Of a stretch of 64,000 nucleotides of DNA, positions 45,161-55,156 are shown in pieces (positions within the stretch are counted from its first letter, which is position 1; the number at the start of each line of letters is the position of its first letter). The stretch comes from an uncultured Prochlorococcus sp. (lineage in GTDB: Bacteria > Cyanobacteriota > Cyanobacteriia > PCC-6307 > Cyanobiaceae), in NCBI GenBank assembly GCA_902521995.1, contig CABYTO010000001.1, positions 62,001 to 126,000 on the forward strand. The letters are read 5' to 3'. Both the position numbers and the translations under genes were made by a program. Below the pieces are notes generated by a model. The model worked only from the letters and a program-made list of their open reading frames with translations, was not told where the DNA came from and did no database searches.

Positions 45161-45724
45161 TTGCAACTTATGAAATTCTTTTTTTCAATCATAACCTCAG
45201 TTTTTCTGTTCCTCGGAATTACTCCAATTGCTCTAGCTGCAAATGGGCCTGCCTTAAACGCAGATAGAGCTAGCACAGAATATACCGCTTCAGCTCTCAC
45301 AAAATGCTCTGAAAATCCTAAATTCATTGAAAGAGCAAATTCTGCAACTACTCAAAAAGACATAGCAAGATTTGAAAGATATGGAAAAGCATCATGCGGA
45401 GATGATGGTCTTCCTCATTTAATAATTGGACCTCCTCTTGAGCCATGGGGGGCGCTTCTAAATAGAGGTCATGAAGGAGATTTACTTATTCCCGGAGTAT
45501 TGTTCATTTACATTGCTGGAATTATAGGTTGGTCAGGAAGAGAGTATCTCATTGAATCAAAAAAGACTAAGAATCCAGCAGATCTTGAGATCATTATTGA
45601 CCTAGACTTAGCCAGAAAATGTCTTGTAAAAGGAGCCCAATGGCCTCTTCTTGCTAATAAACAAGGTAGAAATGGAGATTTAAGAGAGAAAGATAACAAT
45701 ATTACACTTAATGGTCCTCGCTAA
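45161..45724 (+). CDS. psaF: Photosystem I subunit III (PsaF)
   Basis: Plastocyanin/cytochrome-facing subunit of photosystem I. The N-terminal signal peptide ends near ALA-A (about residues 24-27), delivering the domain to the lumen. The mature sequence contains LTKCSENPKFIERAN and the conserved CGDDGLPHLI, with a pair of Cys. A membrane helix follows (about 108-128, IPGVLFIYIAGIIGWSGREY). The start may be TTG at 45161 or ATG at 45170. It precedes psaJ by 28 bp, the usual order, and the two probably form an operon. Confidence 0.97.
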   Translation: MQLMKFFFSIITSVFLFLGITPIALAANGPALNADRASTEYTASALTKCSENPKFIERANSATTQKDIARFERYGKASCGDDGLPHLIIGPPLEPWGALLNRGHEGDLLIPGVLFIYIAGIIGWSGREYLIESKKTKNPADLEIIIDLDLARKCLVKGAQWPLLANKQGRNGDLREKDNNITLNGPR

Positions 45725-45752
45725 ACATCCTTAAAAAACTCTCATAAAACAA

Positions 45753-45887
45753 ATGTTCAAAATTCTAAACACAAAATTTGTCAGATCTGCTCCTGTGGTT
45801 GCAGCAATTTGGCTAAGCCTTACAGCTGGAATAATTATTGAATTTAATAGGTTTTTCCCAGATTTATTATTCCATCCAATGAGTTGA
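45753..45887 (+). CDS. psaJ: Photosystem I subunit IX (PsaJ)
   Basis: A 44-residue single-helix subunit of photosystem I that lies next to PsaF. The sequence starts [20 protein letters not shown], with an internal helix and the conserved [12 protein letters not shown] ending. It directly follows psaF, as in most cyanobacteria and chloroplasts. The ATG start is clear and the length is standard. Confidence 0.95.
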   Translation: MFKILNTKFVRSAPVVAAIWLSLTAGIIIEFNRFFPDLLFHPMS

Positions 45888-45896
45888 TAAATAGAA

Positions 45897-45932
45897 AATA
45901 ATCAAGTTTTTATTAACTTGATTATTTTTTTT
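45897..45932. terminator. Hairpin terminator between psaJ and gmk
   Basis: A perfect 12-bp stem (aataatcaagtt / aacttgattatt) encloses a six-base loop, and the 3' side continues into a T run. It lies between the convergent psaJ and gmk genes and overlaps the 3' end of gmk, so it probably ends psaFJ transcription and may act in both directions. Confidence 0.8.
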
Positions 45933-46456
45933 GCTGTTTCATCAACATTGTGATTTGTTAATGCAAAATCAAATTCATTTGATACTGAAATCTCATAATT
46001 AGCCCTTGAGAGTCTTTTTTTAATTGCCTCTTCTTTTTCAGTACCTCTATTTCTTATTCTTCTCTCTAACTCTTCTTTATCAGGAGGAAGTAAAAATATT
46101 GACTGTGAATTAGGAAACTTATTTTTTATTTGCCTTGCACCCTCTACTTCAATTTCAAGTAGTACGGTAAATCCACTTTTAATTTTCTCATTAACAGAAG
46201 ACAAAGGCGTTCCATAGTAGTTTCCAGCAAATTGAGCCCATTCAAGGAAAAGGTTTTGTTCAATCATTTCTTTAAACTTTTCTTGGTTTAAGAAATAATA
46301 ATTTTCTCCGTCCTTCTCTCCCTTTCTAGGTTCTCTAGTAGTTGCAGATATTGAAAGCCAAAAATTTTTTTCTTTACCTAATATTTCTTTAACAACTGTT
46401 CCTTTACCTACCCCGCTGGGTCCAGTAAGGATAATAAGTTTTTTTTGATTTTTCAT
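45902..46456 (-). CDS. gmk: Guanylate kinase
   Basis: Phosphorylates GMP to GDP with ATP. P-loop LTGPSGVGKGTVVKEIL (residues 10-26), the GMP-binding segment TREPRKGEKDGENYYF, and the RRIRNRGTEKEE lid (about 131-142) are in place. 184 residues is normal for the bacterial enzyme. The start has a conventional ATG and the 3' end overlaps the terminator hairpin. Confidence 0.96.
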   Translation of the reverse strand: MKNQKKLIILTGPSGVGKGTVVKEILGKEKNFWLSISATTREPRKGEKDGENYYFLNQEKFKEMIEQNLFLEWAQFAGNYYGTPLSSVNEKIKSGFTVLLEIEVEGARQIKNKFPNSQSIFLLPPDKEELERRIRNRGTEKEEAIKKRLSRANYEISVSNEFDFALTNHNVDETAKKIIKLIKT

Positions 46457-46505
46457 ATTAAATTTTTTACAGTAAGATAGTCATCCTGTGAATTAAAAAG
46501 GAATA

Positions 46506-48230
46506 ATGCAAAAAGGTGTTCCACAGATAATGGATATTACATCTATTAGATCTGTCTTGCATTATTTGACAAAGAACATCTTACCTACAAAGTTTGAGAC
46601 TGCCCAACAACCAGAACCTAATACAATTCAATTATGTTTCAGAGGTGTTGATTCTCAAACATGGTTAGAAGTTTCATGGAATGGAGACTCTCCAAGAATA
46701 CTAAAGATAAATAAGCCAGAAAAGATTGGGAGAGAAAGCACACTTTCCAAACAAATAAGATACGGATTAAAGTATATGGCTTTAATTTCGATTGATCAAG
46801 ATGATTTCGAGAGAGTTATAAAATTTAGTTTTGCGAAAAAACCTGGAGATGAAATTAATAAGTATTTAATTTTTGAATTGATGGGAAAACATAGTAATAT
46901 TTTTTATCTGGATAATAAACATAAAATAATTGCCGTTGGTAAACAAATTAAATCAAGTCAATCTAGTTTTAGAACAATTTCAACAGGATCAATTTATTCT
47001 GGCCCTCCAGTCAATCTCAAAAAACAACCTAGAGAAGATGAGTCTTTTCAATCATGGAAAGACTCAATTTCAATATTACCTGAGTCTTTGAAATACTGTT
47101 TAATAAATACCTATCAAGGAGTAAGCCCTATACTCACAAAACAACTAGAGGTTATTAGCGCAACTGTTAATTCAGAAATAATGGAAAAAAATATTGATTT
47201 CATTAGCAACTCAGACTTAAAAGAGATATTTAAAAATTGGAAGATTTGGATAAACAGGTTTAAAAACAATAACTTTAACTTTTCCACATTCAACAAAGAT
47301 TTTTATTGCGTTTGGTTTTTTGATAAGGAAATTAATTGCAAAAATAAAATAGATTTATGCACAAGCTTAGAGAATTATTATGATTATCATCTGAAACAAA
47401 AAAAACTTGAATTATTGGAAAAGAAAATTGAAGGGATAATTTTTAAACAGACCAATACTGAGAAAAAGAATTTAAATATTCAATATGATCTTCTGACAAA
47501 ATCAGAAAACTACGAGATATATAAAGAAAAAGCTGATATTATATTTTCTTCACATGAAATAAAAAACCACGACATTATAAAGGGGCAAAAATTATATAAA
47601 AAATCAAAAAAACTAAAGAGATCTAGAGAATTAATAAAAGAAAGATTAAATATTTACAAAACAAATATAGATAGATTAGACGAATTCACTACGCTTCTAG
47701 AAAATTTAAATTCTTTAAATCATGAAAAACTTTCTATGAGAATCAAACTACTAGAAGAAATTATGGAAGAAATTTGTAACGAGTTTAATATCAACATCAA
47801 GAAGCAAAGAGTAGATCAGAAAAGTACATATGAGATAGAGTCTTCACCAATTCAAGTTAACACTCCCACAGGATTAAAGCTTCAGGTGGGGCGAAATATG
47901 AGGCAGAATGATTTAATAAGTTTTAAGTTCTCAAAAAAAGGCGATTTATGGTTTCATGCACAGGAATCACCAGGCAGTCATGTGGTTTTGAAGTCTTCAT
48001 CTCAAGTAGCATCTGAACAAGATCTTCAAATAGCTGCAGATTTAGCTGCTTTATTTAGTAAGGCAAAAAGAAACATTAAAGTTCCAATTAATTTAGTAAA
48101 GATTAAAGATTTGCAAAAAATCAAAAACGGAGGACCGGGTTGCGTTTCCTTTAAAAATGGAGAAATTATTTGGGGAAATCCTACAAGAGGAGAAGATTAC
48201 ATTAAAAAAAATCTTAAAATAGTAATTTAG
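46506..48230 (+). CDS. rqcH: RqcH/NFACT ribosome quality-control protein
   Basis: Homolog of bacterial RqcH (NFACT family, often named fibronectin-binding protein). In other bacteria RqcH binds obstructed large subunits and adds alanine tails to stalled chains. NFACT-N domain (about residues 9-230), a long coiled coil (about 300-430, Lys-rich) and the NFACT-R domain with SKKGDLWFHAQESPGSHVVLK (about 475-495) occur in order. The start could also be ATG at 46530 (MDITSIRSV), as AAGGA is only 3 bp from the first ATG. 574 residues. Confidence 0.9.
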   Translation: MQKGVPQIMDITSIRSVLHYLTKNILPTKFETAQQPEPNTIQLCFRGVDSQTWLEVSWNGDSPRILKINKPEKIGRESTLSKQIRYGLKYMALISIDQDDFERVIKFSFAKKPGDEINKYLIFELMGKHSNIFYLDNKHKIIAVGKQIKSSQSSFRTISTGSIYSGPPVNLKKQPREDESFQSWKDSISILPESLKYCLINTYQGVSPILTKQLEVISATVNSEIMEKNIDFISNSDLKEIFKNWKIWINRFKNNNFNFSTFNKDFYCVWFFDKEINCKNKIDLCTSLENYYDYHLKQKKLELLEKKIEGIIFKQTNTEKKNLNIQYDLLTKSENYEIYKEKADIIFSSHEIKNHDIIKGQKLYKKSKKLKRSRELIKERLNIYKTNIDRLDEFTTLLENLNSLNHEKLSMRIKLLEEIMEEICNEFNINIKKQRVDQKSTYEIESSPIQVNTPTGLKLQVGRNMRQNDLISFKFSKKGDLWFHAQESPGSHVVLKSSSQVASEQDLQIAADLAALFSKAKRNIKVPINLVKIKDLQKIKNGGPGCVSFKNGEIIWGNPTRGEDYIKKNLKIVI

Positions 48231-48259
48231 TTTATAATGAAAAAAATTTTTAAATCTAA

Positions 48260-48520
48260 ATGTTTGATTTTCTTTTAGGCACTCATGAATTTTTAGGAAA
48301 TCATAGTTTTCCAGAATTTATTGTTGGATATCTATTTGGTGCTGCATTAATAATTGGAGCTCCTACTGTTTTTTTACTACTTGCCTTCGTAAGCGCTTTA
48401 ATGAAAACAAATGGGAAAATGGGTGGATATAGAGAATATGAAACTTATGGTGAATCATCTTTAAATGATGCCCCTCCTTTCTTATTACCAGATCCAACAA
48501 ATCCTAAATTAAGCAAATAA
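48260..48520 (+). CDS. Small membrane protein, unknown function
   Basis: An 86-residue protein with one hydrophobic segment (about residues 21-47, FIVGYLFGAALIIGAPTVFL) and a polar, Tyr/Glu/Pro-rich C-terminus. Its size and placement near tatC and petCA suggest a photosynthesis-membrane partner, but no known family is recognised. It sits 29 bp downstream of rqcH and 80 bp before tatC, on the same strand. Confidence 0.6.
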   Translation: MFDFLLGTHEFLGNHSFPEFIVGYLFGAALIIGAPTVFLLLAFVSALMKTNGKMGGYREYETYGESSLNDAPPFLLPDPTNPKLSK

Positions 48521-48600
48521 TCAAGTTTATCGAAAAATAAATTGGACTTTGACAATAGTAGTTTTAAACCTTTTTCTTACACAATTTTTATCACATAATA

Positions 48601-49359
48601 ATGAGAGGCACAGGTCAAAGTGAAAAAAAATTATCAGATTCGATGACTTTTAGTGATCATTTAGAGGAGCTTCGTCAAAGGATACTAAACTCAATTTACT
48701 CAATACTTATTTCAATATTCTTTAGTTTTCTCATCATAAAGCCATTAATATCTTTTTTAGAAATTCCAGCTGGTGATATTCATTTACTACAACTTGCTCC
48801 AGGAGAGTTTTTATTTGTCGCCATTAAAGTTGCAGGTTACAGCGGATTGATAGTTTCTATGCCTTATATTTTTTATCAAATAATATTATTCATTACTCCT
48901 GGTTTAACAAAACAAGAAAAAAGCCTTATCTTACCTGCAGTTTTTGGTTCAGGTCTTCTATTTTTTTTAGGATTAATTTTTTCATGGTGGATATTAGTAC
49001 CTGCAGCAATAGATTTCTTTATAAGTTTCGGTGCTGATATTGTTGAACCAACTTGGTCGATAGAAAGATATTTTGATTTTGTTCTCTTATTAATGTCTAG
49101 CACTGCAATAGCTTTTCAATTGCCAGTATTACAATTTATTCTTGGTTCTCTTGGAATAATCACAACAGAAAAAATGATTTCGAATTGGAAGTTAGTTGTA
49201 ATTTCCTCTGCAATATTATCTGCAGTGATTACCCCTTCAACTGACCCATTGACTATGTCATTGCTATCTATATCGATTGTGTTTTTATTTTTTGTGGGGA
49301 CTGGATTAACTTATTTATCAGAAAATCTTAAGTCAAAAACTCTTTCATCTTCTCATTAA
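48601..49359 (+). CDS. tatC: Sec-independent protein translocase TatC
   Basis: Core receptor of the twin-arginine translocase. Six membrane segments and the N-terminal signature TFSDHLEELRQRI (about residues 16-28) with the conserved Glu that contacts the RR signal. 252 residues is typical. A Tat-type Rieske protein is encoded 409 bp downstream. Its 3' end overlaps the convergent DUF3067 gene by 32 bp. Confidence 0.95.
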   Translation: MRGTGQSEKKLSDSMTFSDHLEELRQRILNSIYSILISIFFSFLIIKPLISFLEIPAGDIHLLQLAPGEFLFVAIKVAGYSGLIVSMPYIFYQIILFITPGLTKQEKSLILPAVFGSGLLFFLGLIFSWWILVPAAIDFFISFGADIVEPTWSIERYFDFVLLLMSSTAIAFQLPVLQFILGSLGIITTEKMISNWKLVVISSAILSAVITPSTDPLTMSLLSISIVFLFFVGTGLTYLSENLKSKTLSSSH

Positions 49360-49645
49360 TATCTAATTGCAAGCTGACAGCTCTACCTAACCTTGGCTTA
49401 GCATTGACTTTCTTTAGCCATTCCCTTACTTCTTCTGAATATCCACATCTATTTAAAATCTCGATTTTATCAGCTATCGATTTTTTATATTCATCTTCAC
49501 TTAAAGGGAATGATTCCTGTCCAAGAAATCCCCACATCATTTGAAAATAAACGAATTTTCCTCTCCTAAAGAGTCTAAAATCATATTTTTTCCCCCAGCG
49601 ATGAATCAAATAATGTATAACTTCATCTACTAGCAATGGGTTCAT
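49328..49645 (-). CDS. DUF3067 protein
   Basis: A 105-residue member of DUF3067, found in cyanobacteria and plants. Visible family segments are YLIHRWGKKYDFRLFRRG, VYFQMMWGFLGQESFPLSE and the C-terminal WLKKVNAKPRLGRAVSL. There is no membrane segment. The function is unknown to me. The gene sits between tatC and petC on the opposite strand, and its end overlaps tatC. Confidence 0.82.
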   Translation of the reverse strand: MNPLLVDEVIHYLIHRWGKKYDFRLFRRGKFVYFQMMWGFLGQESFPLSEDEYKKSIADKIEILNRCGYSEEVREWLKKVNAKPRLGRAVSLQLDINEKMKEFLT

Positions 49646-49767
49646 TTAAATCAATAATTAAGACTTCATAAACTTTTACTTTAAATTATTAAAAGTCCTA
49701 TCTATTTGCAACAGAAATTGAACAATTTGCTCCATAATAACTAATAAATAACAGAACCAAGTAGCGA

Positions 49768-50304
49768 ATGACTCAATTAAGTTCCAATGATGTCCCTTCT
49801 ATGGGTCGAAGGCAATTTATGAATCTTCTTACATTTGGTACTGCAACTGGTGTAGCTTTAGGAGCCCTTTACCCAGTAGCAAATTATTTTATGCCTTTAA
49901 GAGCAGGCGGCGGTGGAGGTGGAACTTCTGCTAAAGATGAATTAGGGAATCCAATAACTAAGACAGGTTGGTTAGCTACCCATCAAGCAGGAGACAGAAG
50001 TCTAGTTCAGGGTCTAAAGGGAGATCCAACTTATTTAATAGTTAATGAGGGCGGTGAAATAGGAGAATTTGGTTTAAATGCAATTTGTACTCATTTAGGT
50101 TGTGTTGTCCCATGGGATAGTGGTGCTAATAAATTCATATGTCCTTGTCATGGCAGTCAGTACGATACTAACGGGAAGGTAGTAAGAGGGCCTGCCCCTT
50201 TATCTTTAGCTCTAGCTCATGTCGATATTGAAGATGATGCTGTACTCGTTAAACAATGGTCAGAAACTGACTTTAGAACTAATGAAAATCCATGGTGGGC
50301 ATAA
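49768..50304 (+). CDS. petC: Cytochrome b6f Rieske iron-sulfur protein
   Basis: Rieske subunit of the b6f complex, passing electrons from plastoquinol to cytochrome f. The [2Fe-2S] ligands are in CTHLGC and [10 protein letters not shown] Gly-rich hinge (about residues 48-55) follows the N-terminal anchor. The N-terminus has a twin-arginine signal ([18 protein letters not shown]), which stays as an anchor in this family. 178 residues. petA begins 4 bp after the stop. Confidence 0.97.
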   Translation: MTQLSSNDVPSMGRRQFMNLLTFGTATGVALGALYPVANYFMPLRAGGGGGGTSAKDELGNPITKTGWLATHQAGDRSLVQGLKGDPTYLIVNEGGEIGEFGLNAICTHLGCVVPWDSGANKFICPCHGSQYDTNGKVVRGPAPLSLALAHVDIEDDAVLVKQWSETDFRTNENPWWA

Positions 50305-50308
50305 AAAA

Positions 50309-51262
50309 ATGAAAGGTCTTAAAAATCAAATTATGAAAAAAACAAGTTTATTTATTTGTACTCTGCTTTTCATTTCAAGCATTTTATTTTATCCAGAGAT
50401 CAGTTTTGCTTATCCATTTTGGGCTCAACAAAACTACGAATCCCCAAGAGAAGCCACAGGTAAGATAGTTTGTGCAAATTGTCATCTAGCTCAGATGCCT
50501 ACAATTGCAGAGGTTCCACAATCTGTTGGAGCAGACAGTGTTTTCAAAGCTGTAGTCAAAATACCCTACAAAAATGATTTAAAAGAGATAGGGGCTGATG
50601 GTTCCGAAGTCCCATTACAAGTTGGTGCTGTTGTAATGCTGCCTGATGGCTTTAAACTTGCTCCAGAAGAAAGATGGACTGAAGAAATAAAAGAGGAAAC
50701 AGAAGGGGTTTATTTTACTAATTACAGCGAAGAGAAAGATAATATCATTATTGTCGGACCTTTACCCGGCGATACCAATAAAGAAATCGTTTTCCCTGTA
50801 CTTTCCCCTGACCCATCCACTAATAAAGAATATCACTATGGGAAATACTCTTTACATATTGGAGGCAATAGAGGTAGAGGCCAGGTATATCCAACTGGAG
50901 ACAAGAGCAATAATGTAGTATTCACTTCTTCCACCGCAGGAACTATAAATTCAATAGAAACAATTGAAGATGGTAGCTATCAAGTCAATATAGAAAACGA
51001 AAATGGTGAAATAACTACTGAAACAGTGCCTGTTGGTCCTCAACTTATCGTAAAAGCGCAAGACAAAATTAATGTAGGTGACCCTCTTACTAATGATCCC
51101 AACGTTGGTGGCTTTGGGCAATTAGATGCTGAGGTTGTGCTTCAGAGCCCTTATAGAGTTATTGGATTGATTGCATTCTTCATTGGTGTAGGCTTAACTC
51201 AAATACTTTTAGTATTAAAGAAAAAACAAGTAGAAAAAGTGCAAGCAGCAGAGGGTATCTAA
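50309..51262 (+). CDS. petA: Cytochrome f
   Basis: Cytochrome f of the b6f complex. A signal peptide (residues 1-32) ends at SFA, and the mature protein starts YPFWAQQ, whose N-terminal Tyr is the haem axial ligand. CANCH binds haem covalently. A C-terminal anchor (about 283-300) follows the lumenal domain. The frame is open from 50219 inside petC, but the start is taken as ATG 50309, with a second Met at 50333 possible. petC and petA form the usual pair. Confidence 0.95.
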   Translation: MKGLKNQIMKKTSLFICTLLFISSILFYPEISFAYPFWAQQNYESPREATGKIVCANCHLAQMPTIAEVPQSVGADSVFKAVVKIPYKNDLKEIGADGSEVPLQVGAVVMLPDGFKLAPEERWTEEIKEETEGVYFTNYSEEKDNIIIVGPLPGDTNKEIVFPVLSPDPSTNKEYHYGKYSLHIGGNRGRGQVYPTGDKSNNVVFTSSTAGTINSIETIEDGSYQVNIENENGEITTETVPVGPQLIVKAQDKINVGDPLTNDPNVGGFGQLDAEVVLQSPYRVIGLIAFFIGVGLTQILLVLKKKQVEKVQAAEGI

Positions 51263-51272
51263 CTTTCTCTAA

Positions 51273-52166
51273 ATGCTTATACTTCAAGCTTTTATACAAT
51301 CTCCCGGAGAAACTTTTTTAAATTTAGGATTTTTAACTATTAGATGGTACGGACTTCTTATTTCGGTTTCAGTTTTAATAGGCCTATTTGTCTCTAAAAA
51401 ACTAGCAAAGGCAAGAAATATTAACCCAGAGTATATTAGTGAAATACTTCCATCATTAATAATCTGTTCAATAATTGGAGCTAGGGCTTATTACGTAATT
51501 TTTGAGTGGAGGCAATATAGCGGAGTGAACTTTTTTACTTCTTTTGAACTATTCAATAACATCATTCAAATACCTTCTTTTCTTGCAGTTTGGGAAGGAG
51601 GCATAGCAATCCATGGAGGTCTAATTGGAGGATTAATATCTATTATCTATTTCTGTAAGTCGAAAAAAATTAATTTAAAAACCTTTATAGATATATTAAT
51701 ACCCTCGATTATTCTTGGACAATCAATAGGAAGATGGGGAAATTTTTTCAATAATGAAGCCTTTGGAGTTCCTACAAATTTGCCTTGGAAATTATTTATA
51801 CCTATCCAAAATAGGCCTTTAGAATTTATTAATTATGAATTTTTTCATCCTACATTTCTCTATGAATCATTGTGGAATCTTTTGATTTTCATCATCCTTA
51901 TTATTACCTTTAATAAACAAAATAAAACAGATTTTTTCAGGCCTGGCTTTATTAGCTGTCTTTATTTAATAAGTTATAGCTTTGGACGATTCTGGATTGA
52001 AGGTTTAAGAACTGACCCACTATGCATTGGTGGACTTCCACCTTTCTGTGATGGCGGTATAAGAATGGCTCAATTTATAAGTATTTTTCTATTTTCTTCT
52101 GGATTAATTGGAATATTTTTTTTAAGATTGAGAACATATAGTGGGAAAAATAGAAAGAATGGATAA
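51273..52166 (+). CDS. lgt: Prolipoprotein diacylglyceryl transferase
   Basis: Attaches diacylglycerol to the lipobox Cys of lipoproteins. Seven membrane segments and the signature [13 protein letters not shown] (about residues 153-165), plus IRWYGLL and the C-terminal EGLRTDPL. 297 residues is normal. It follows petA by 10 bp on the same strand, and overlaps cobM by 8 bp. Confidence 0.95.
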   Translation: MLILQAFIQSPGETFLNLGFLTIRWYGLLISVSVLIGLFVSKKLAKARNINPEYISEILPSLIICSIIGARAYYVIFEWRQYSGVNFFTSFELFNNIIQIPSFLAVWEGGIAIHGGLIGGLISIIYFCKSKKINLKTFIDILIPSIILGQSIGRWGNFFNNEAFGVPTNLPWKLFIPIQNRPLEFINYEFFHPTFLYESLWNLLIFIILIITFNKQNKTDFFRPGFISCLYLISYSFGRFWIEGLRTDPLCIGGLPPFCDGGIRMAQFISIFLFSSGLIGIFFLRLRTYSGKNRKNG

Positions 52167-52914
52167 CAAAATATCCTTTATTGGTGTTGGTCCAGGCGAT
52201 CCAGAATTATTAACTTTAAAAGCATTAAAAAAGATAAAAATTGCAGATGTCATTATTTGGACTGATTCTCTAATTCCTGAAAAGATTCTAGATTCTGCTA
52301 AAGAAGGTTCTGAAAAAATAAAAACGAGTTCACTTAATTTAGAGCAAATCACCTCAATTATGATAGAAAAATTTCAGGCAGGGAAAACTGTTGTAAGGTT
52401 GCATGATGGAGACCCTTGCCTTTTTGGAGCAATTAGAGAGCAAATCGAAATTTTAAAAAACGAAAAAATTGAAATCGAGGTTATTCCTGGAGTAAGTGCT
52501 TTTCAAGTTGCTGCAGCATATCATGAAGTTGAGTTAACCATCCCTGACGTAACGCAAACAATAATTTTGACTAGAGCAGGAGGTCGAACAGGGATGCCCG
52601 AAAAAGAATCTCTGAAAGATCTTGCGAAACACAATTCCTCTATATGTCTATATCTAAGTGCTAGGCATGTGAAAATGTCTCAAGAAACTTTACTAGAGTT
52701 TTACCCTCCAGAGACTAAGGTGATTGTTGGATTTAGGGTATCTTGGGATGATGGTTGGACATCATTAATAGAATTAAAAGATATGGAAAAATTTTCTATT
52801 GAGAAAAAACTTATTAGAACAACCATTTACATAATTAGCCCAGCAATTAGTAATTTTCAAAAAAGATCTAATCTTTATAATCCAACTTATAAGCATCTCT
52901 TTAGGAATAAATAA
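52159..52914 (+). CDS. cobM: Precorrin-4 C11-methyltransferase
   Basis: SAM-dependent corrin-ring methyltransferase of the CobM/CbiF type. The SAM motif is [18 protein letters not shown] (near residues 8-25) and the catalytic loop is [18 protein letters not shown] (about 80-97). The final GFRVSWDD is characteristic. The ATG at 52159, inside the end of lgt, gives about 251 residues. A GTG further upstream (52141) is possible but less likely. Confidence 0.93.
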   Translation: MDNKISFIGVGPGDPELLTLKALKKIKIADVIIWTDSLIPEKILDSAKEGSEKIKTSSLNLEQITSIMIEKFQAGKTVVRLHDGDPCLFGAIREQIEILKNEKIEIEVIPGVSAFQVAAAYHEVELTIPDVTQTIILTRAGGRTGMPEKESLKDLAKHNSSICLYLSARHVKMSQETLLEFYPPETKVIVGFRVSWDDGWTSLIELKDMEKFSIEKKLIRTTIYIISPAISNFQKRSNLYNPTYKHLFRNK

Positions 52915-52969
52915 TCTTAAAGTTGATAGAAAAATATTAATTACTATAATTAGTAAAAATTAATTTGCT

Positions 52970-53464
52970 TTGAAAGAAATAAAATCTGTTTCGGGAATCA
53001 ACAATAAAGGAGGAGATTCCTCTTTAAAGAGTATCGGAAATTTCATTAAAGAGGCTAGGTTAAGTAAAAATCAATCAATTGAAGAATTGGCTTCTGATTT
53101 AAAAATTGGGGCACATCAACTTGAAGCCATAGAGGAAGGTAATGAAGAAAAACTACCTGAAAAAGTATTTATCAAAGCAATGATTAGACGGATTTCACAG
53201 AAGCTAAAACTTGATACAGAATTTTTAATGGATGAATTCAAGACAGAGAGAAAAGAAGTGAAAATTGAAGAAATAGTTGAAGAAGTTTCCAAAAAAAATT
53301 ATAAATCTAGGCAATCTAATAATTTTAATCCACTAGGATTCCTAATATTTATTTTAATTTCAGGCTTTCTCGGACTAATAGCCTCCTCCTTAATTTTCAA
53401 TTTATTTTCAGATTCTTCTCAGAATCAAATTCCAAAACAAGAACTTTTAAAAAAAACTAAATAA
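52970..53464 (+). CDS. RodZ-like HTH membrane protein
   Basis: A 164-residue protein. The N-terminal HTH region (about residues 20-75) has GNFIKEARLSKNQSIEELAS and HQLEAIEEGNEEKLP, the HTH_25 form of RodZ-type proteins. A Glu/Lys-rich linker then leads to one membrane segment (about 124-147). Compared with full RodZ, the outer DUF4115 domain is missing. A cell-shape or regulatory role is possible. The start is TTG. Its last 8 bp overlap the 3' end of ppx. Confidence 0.75.
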   Translation: MKEIKSVSGINNKGGDSSLKSIGNFIKEARLSKNQSIEELASDLKIGAHQLEAIEEGNEEKLPEKVFIKAMIRRISQKLKLDTEFLMDEFKTERKEVKIEEIVEEVSKKNYKSRQSNNFNPLGFLIFILISGFLGLIASSLIFNLFSDSSQNQIPKQELLKKTK

Positions 53465-55052
53465 CTTTTAATTCCAAATTCTTTAGTTCTTTTACTACAT
53501 TACGGCATAATCCTAAGTTCCATTTTTCAAGAAGAAGATCATGCTTTCTATCTAAAGGTAAAAGTTGAAATCTAAGATTATTTTCCTGCAATTTTATTTG
53601 AACTGAGGAGATTACCTTGTCAGGTCTTTGATCAAGAGCTGCTGCTAGTCTCAGGATTAATGACATTTCAAGAACTAATGTTTTATCTTCTTTGGATATT
53701 AAATTTTGCCAAGACTCATGTCTTTTCTTGGGTAGAGTCTTTCTATGGTACCTAGCAATTGAAGCAATAATATTTGTTTCTGATTCAGAATATCCCAACA
53801 ACTCACAATTTTTTATTAAGTACCATGAGTGTTTGTGATATGAACCAACATTCACGTATTTTCCACAATTATAAAGATTAGAAGCCGCCCAAAGAAGTTC
53901 TTTGGCTTTAGGGTCATTATCGCTATGAAAGATATTTTTAGTCTGATCATAGATTTGAAAGGCAATATCGATAACTTTCTCAGCTCTTGTGCTATCAACT
54001 CTAAACTTTCTGGCCTGATGAACTATGGTTGTTTTTCTAATATTGCTTTGAATATTTAACTCGTTTTTTATTATCCCTTTACGAAGCATCCAATCAACAA
54101 CTAATCCCTCTCTGAGCGCCCTCTCACTTATAGTTAATTCATTAAAGTTCAACATCTCCATTGCGGTGTTTAATATCAATGCTCCTGGAACAATTATTTC
54201 TGCTCTTCTCTCACTTAATGAAGGTATTTTCTTAATTTCCGAAACTGGCAATTTAATTAGTTTTTCCAATACATTTTGTAAATTTTCCCTTTTAAATTTA
54301 TAACCATGCAACTTTTGTTTAGATTCTCCCAAATCATCTGCAATCAAATTTCCTAATGAGGTTGCAGTGCCACTGGTTGCAATCATAGATAAAGTTTTAT
54401 CTCCCTTAGATCTACTCTTTATTTTTCGAACAGATGGTTCTAAAGATCCTTTAATAAAAGTATTTAGAAAACTCGATCTTTCTGAATTTATAGACTCTTT
54501 ATTTAAAAAATCATTTTTAAGTCTTACCGCCCCAATTCTCGAACTGGTAAGAGCTATAGCATCTTTTTTATCAGCAAGTATTAATTCTGTAGATCCTCCT
54601 CCAATATCTATTATTACAAAAGACTGATCTTCAAAAGCCATACCAGAAAGAACACCAAGATAAATTAATCTGGCTTCCTCAGAACCACTTATCATTTCTA
54701 TTTGAATATCAGTTTCATCAAGAACTCGTCTAATAAAATCTTGACCATTTGGAGCTTCCCTAACTGCACTTGTTGCTGCTGTTAATATTTGTTTTACTCC
54801 ATTACTTTTGCAATATTCCTTAAATCGCTTAAGAGTAACTAATGCTCTTTGGATTGATTCTTCAGTAAGATTACCCTCCTCATCTCTTTCTCCAAGACGA
54901 GTGGTTGATTTATCAGTGAATTTTATTGAAAATGATTTTAATTCTTGATTAATTTCTGCTACCAAGAGATGTGTAGAGTTAGTTCCAATATCTATAGAAG
55001 CTACTAAAATTTGCTTTTCTTGAAAATATCTTAAATCTTGTTTCAGTATCAT
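53457..55052 (-). CDS. ppx: Exopolyphosphatase (Ppx/GppA family)
   Basis: Releases phosphate from polyphosphate or cleaves pppGpp. The ASKHA motifs IDIGTNSTHLLVAE (about residues 20-33) and IDIGGGSTELILA (about 147-159) are present, and the C-terminal half has an HD-type domain (VGSYHKHSWYLI and ARYHRK). 531 residues matches the long form. A polyphosphate role would suit phosphate-poor waters. It is divergent from the UbiA prenyltransferase. Confidence 0.94.
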   Translation of the reverse strand: MILKQDLRYFQEKQILVASIDIGTNSTHLLVAEINQELKSFSIKFTDKSTTRLGERDEEGNLTEESIQRALVTLKRFKEYCKSNGVKQILTAATSAVREAPNGQDFIRRVLDETDIQIEMISGSEEARLIYLGVLSGMAFEDQSFVIIDIGGGSTELILADKKDAIALTSSRIGAVRLKNDFLNKESINSERSSFLNTFIKGSLEPSVRKIKSRSKGDKTLSMIATSGTATSLGNLIADDLGESKQKLHGYKFKRENLQNVLEKLIKLPVSEIKKIPSLSERRAEIIVPGALILNTAMEMLNFNELTISERALREGLVVDWMLRKGIIKNELNIQSNIRKTTIVHQARKFRVDSTRAEKVIDIAFQIYDQTKNIFHSDNDPKAKELLWAASNLYNCGKYVNVGSYHKHSWYLIKNCELLGYSESETNIIASIARYHRKTLPKKRHESWQNLISKEDKTLVLEMSLILRLAAALDQRPDKVISSVQIKLQENNLRFQLLPLDRKHDLLLEKWNLGLCRNVVKELKNLELKVI

Positions 55053-55156
55053 TTCTTTTTATAAGATGCAGATATCTTTAGTCCATTAATAAATATACCC
55101 AACATTGATTATTAAATAATAGAAATCATTTTATCCTAGTAAGACTATTTAAAGAT

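Noticed and set aside
50219..50308. Upstream extension of petA into petC
   Set aside because: The frame is open but overlaps the Rieske C-terminus in another frame. The signal peptide and the YPFWAQ mature start point to ATG 50309 or 50333.
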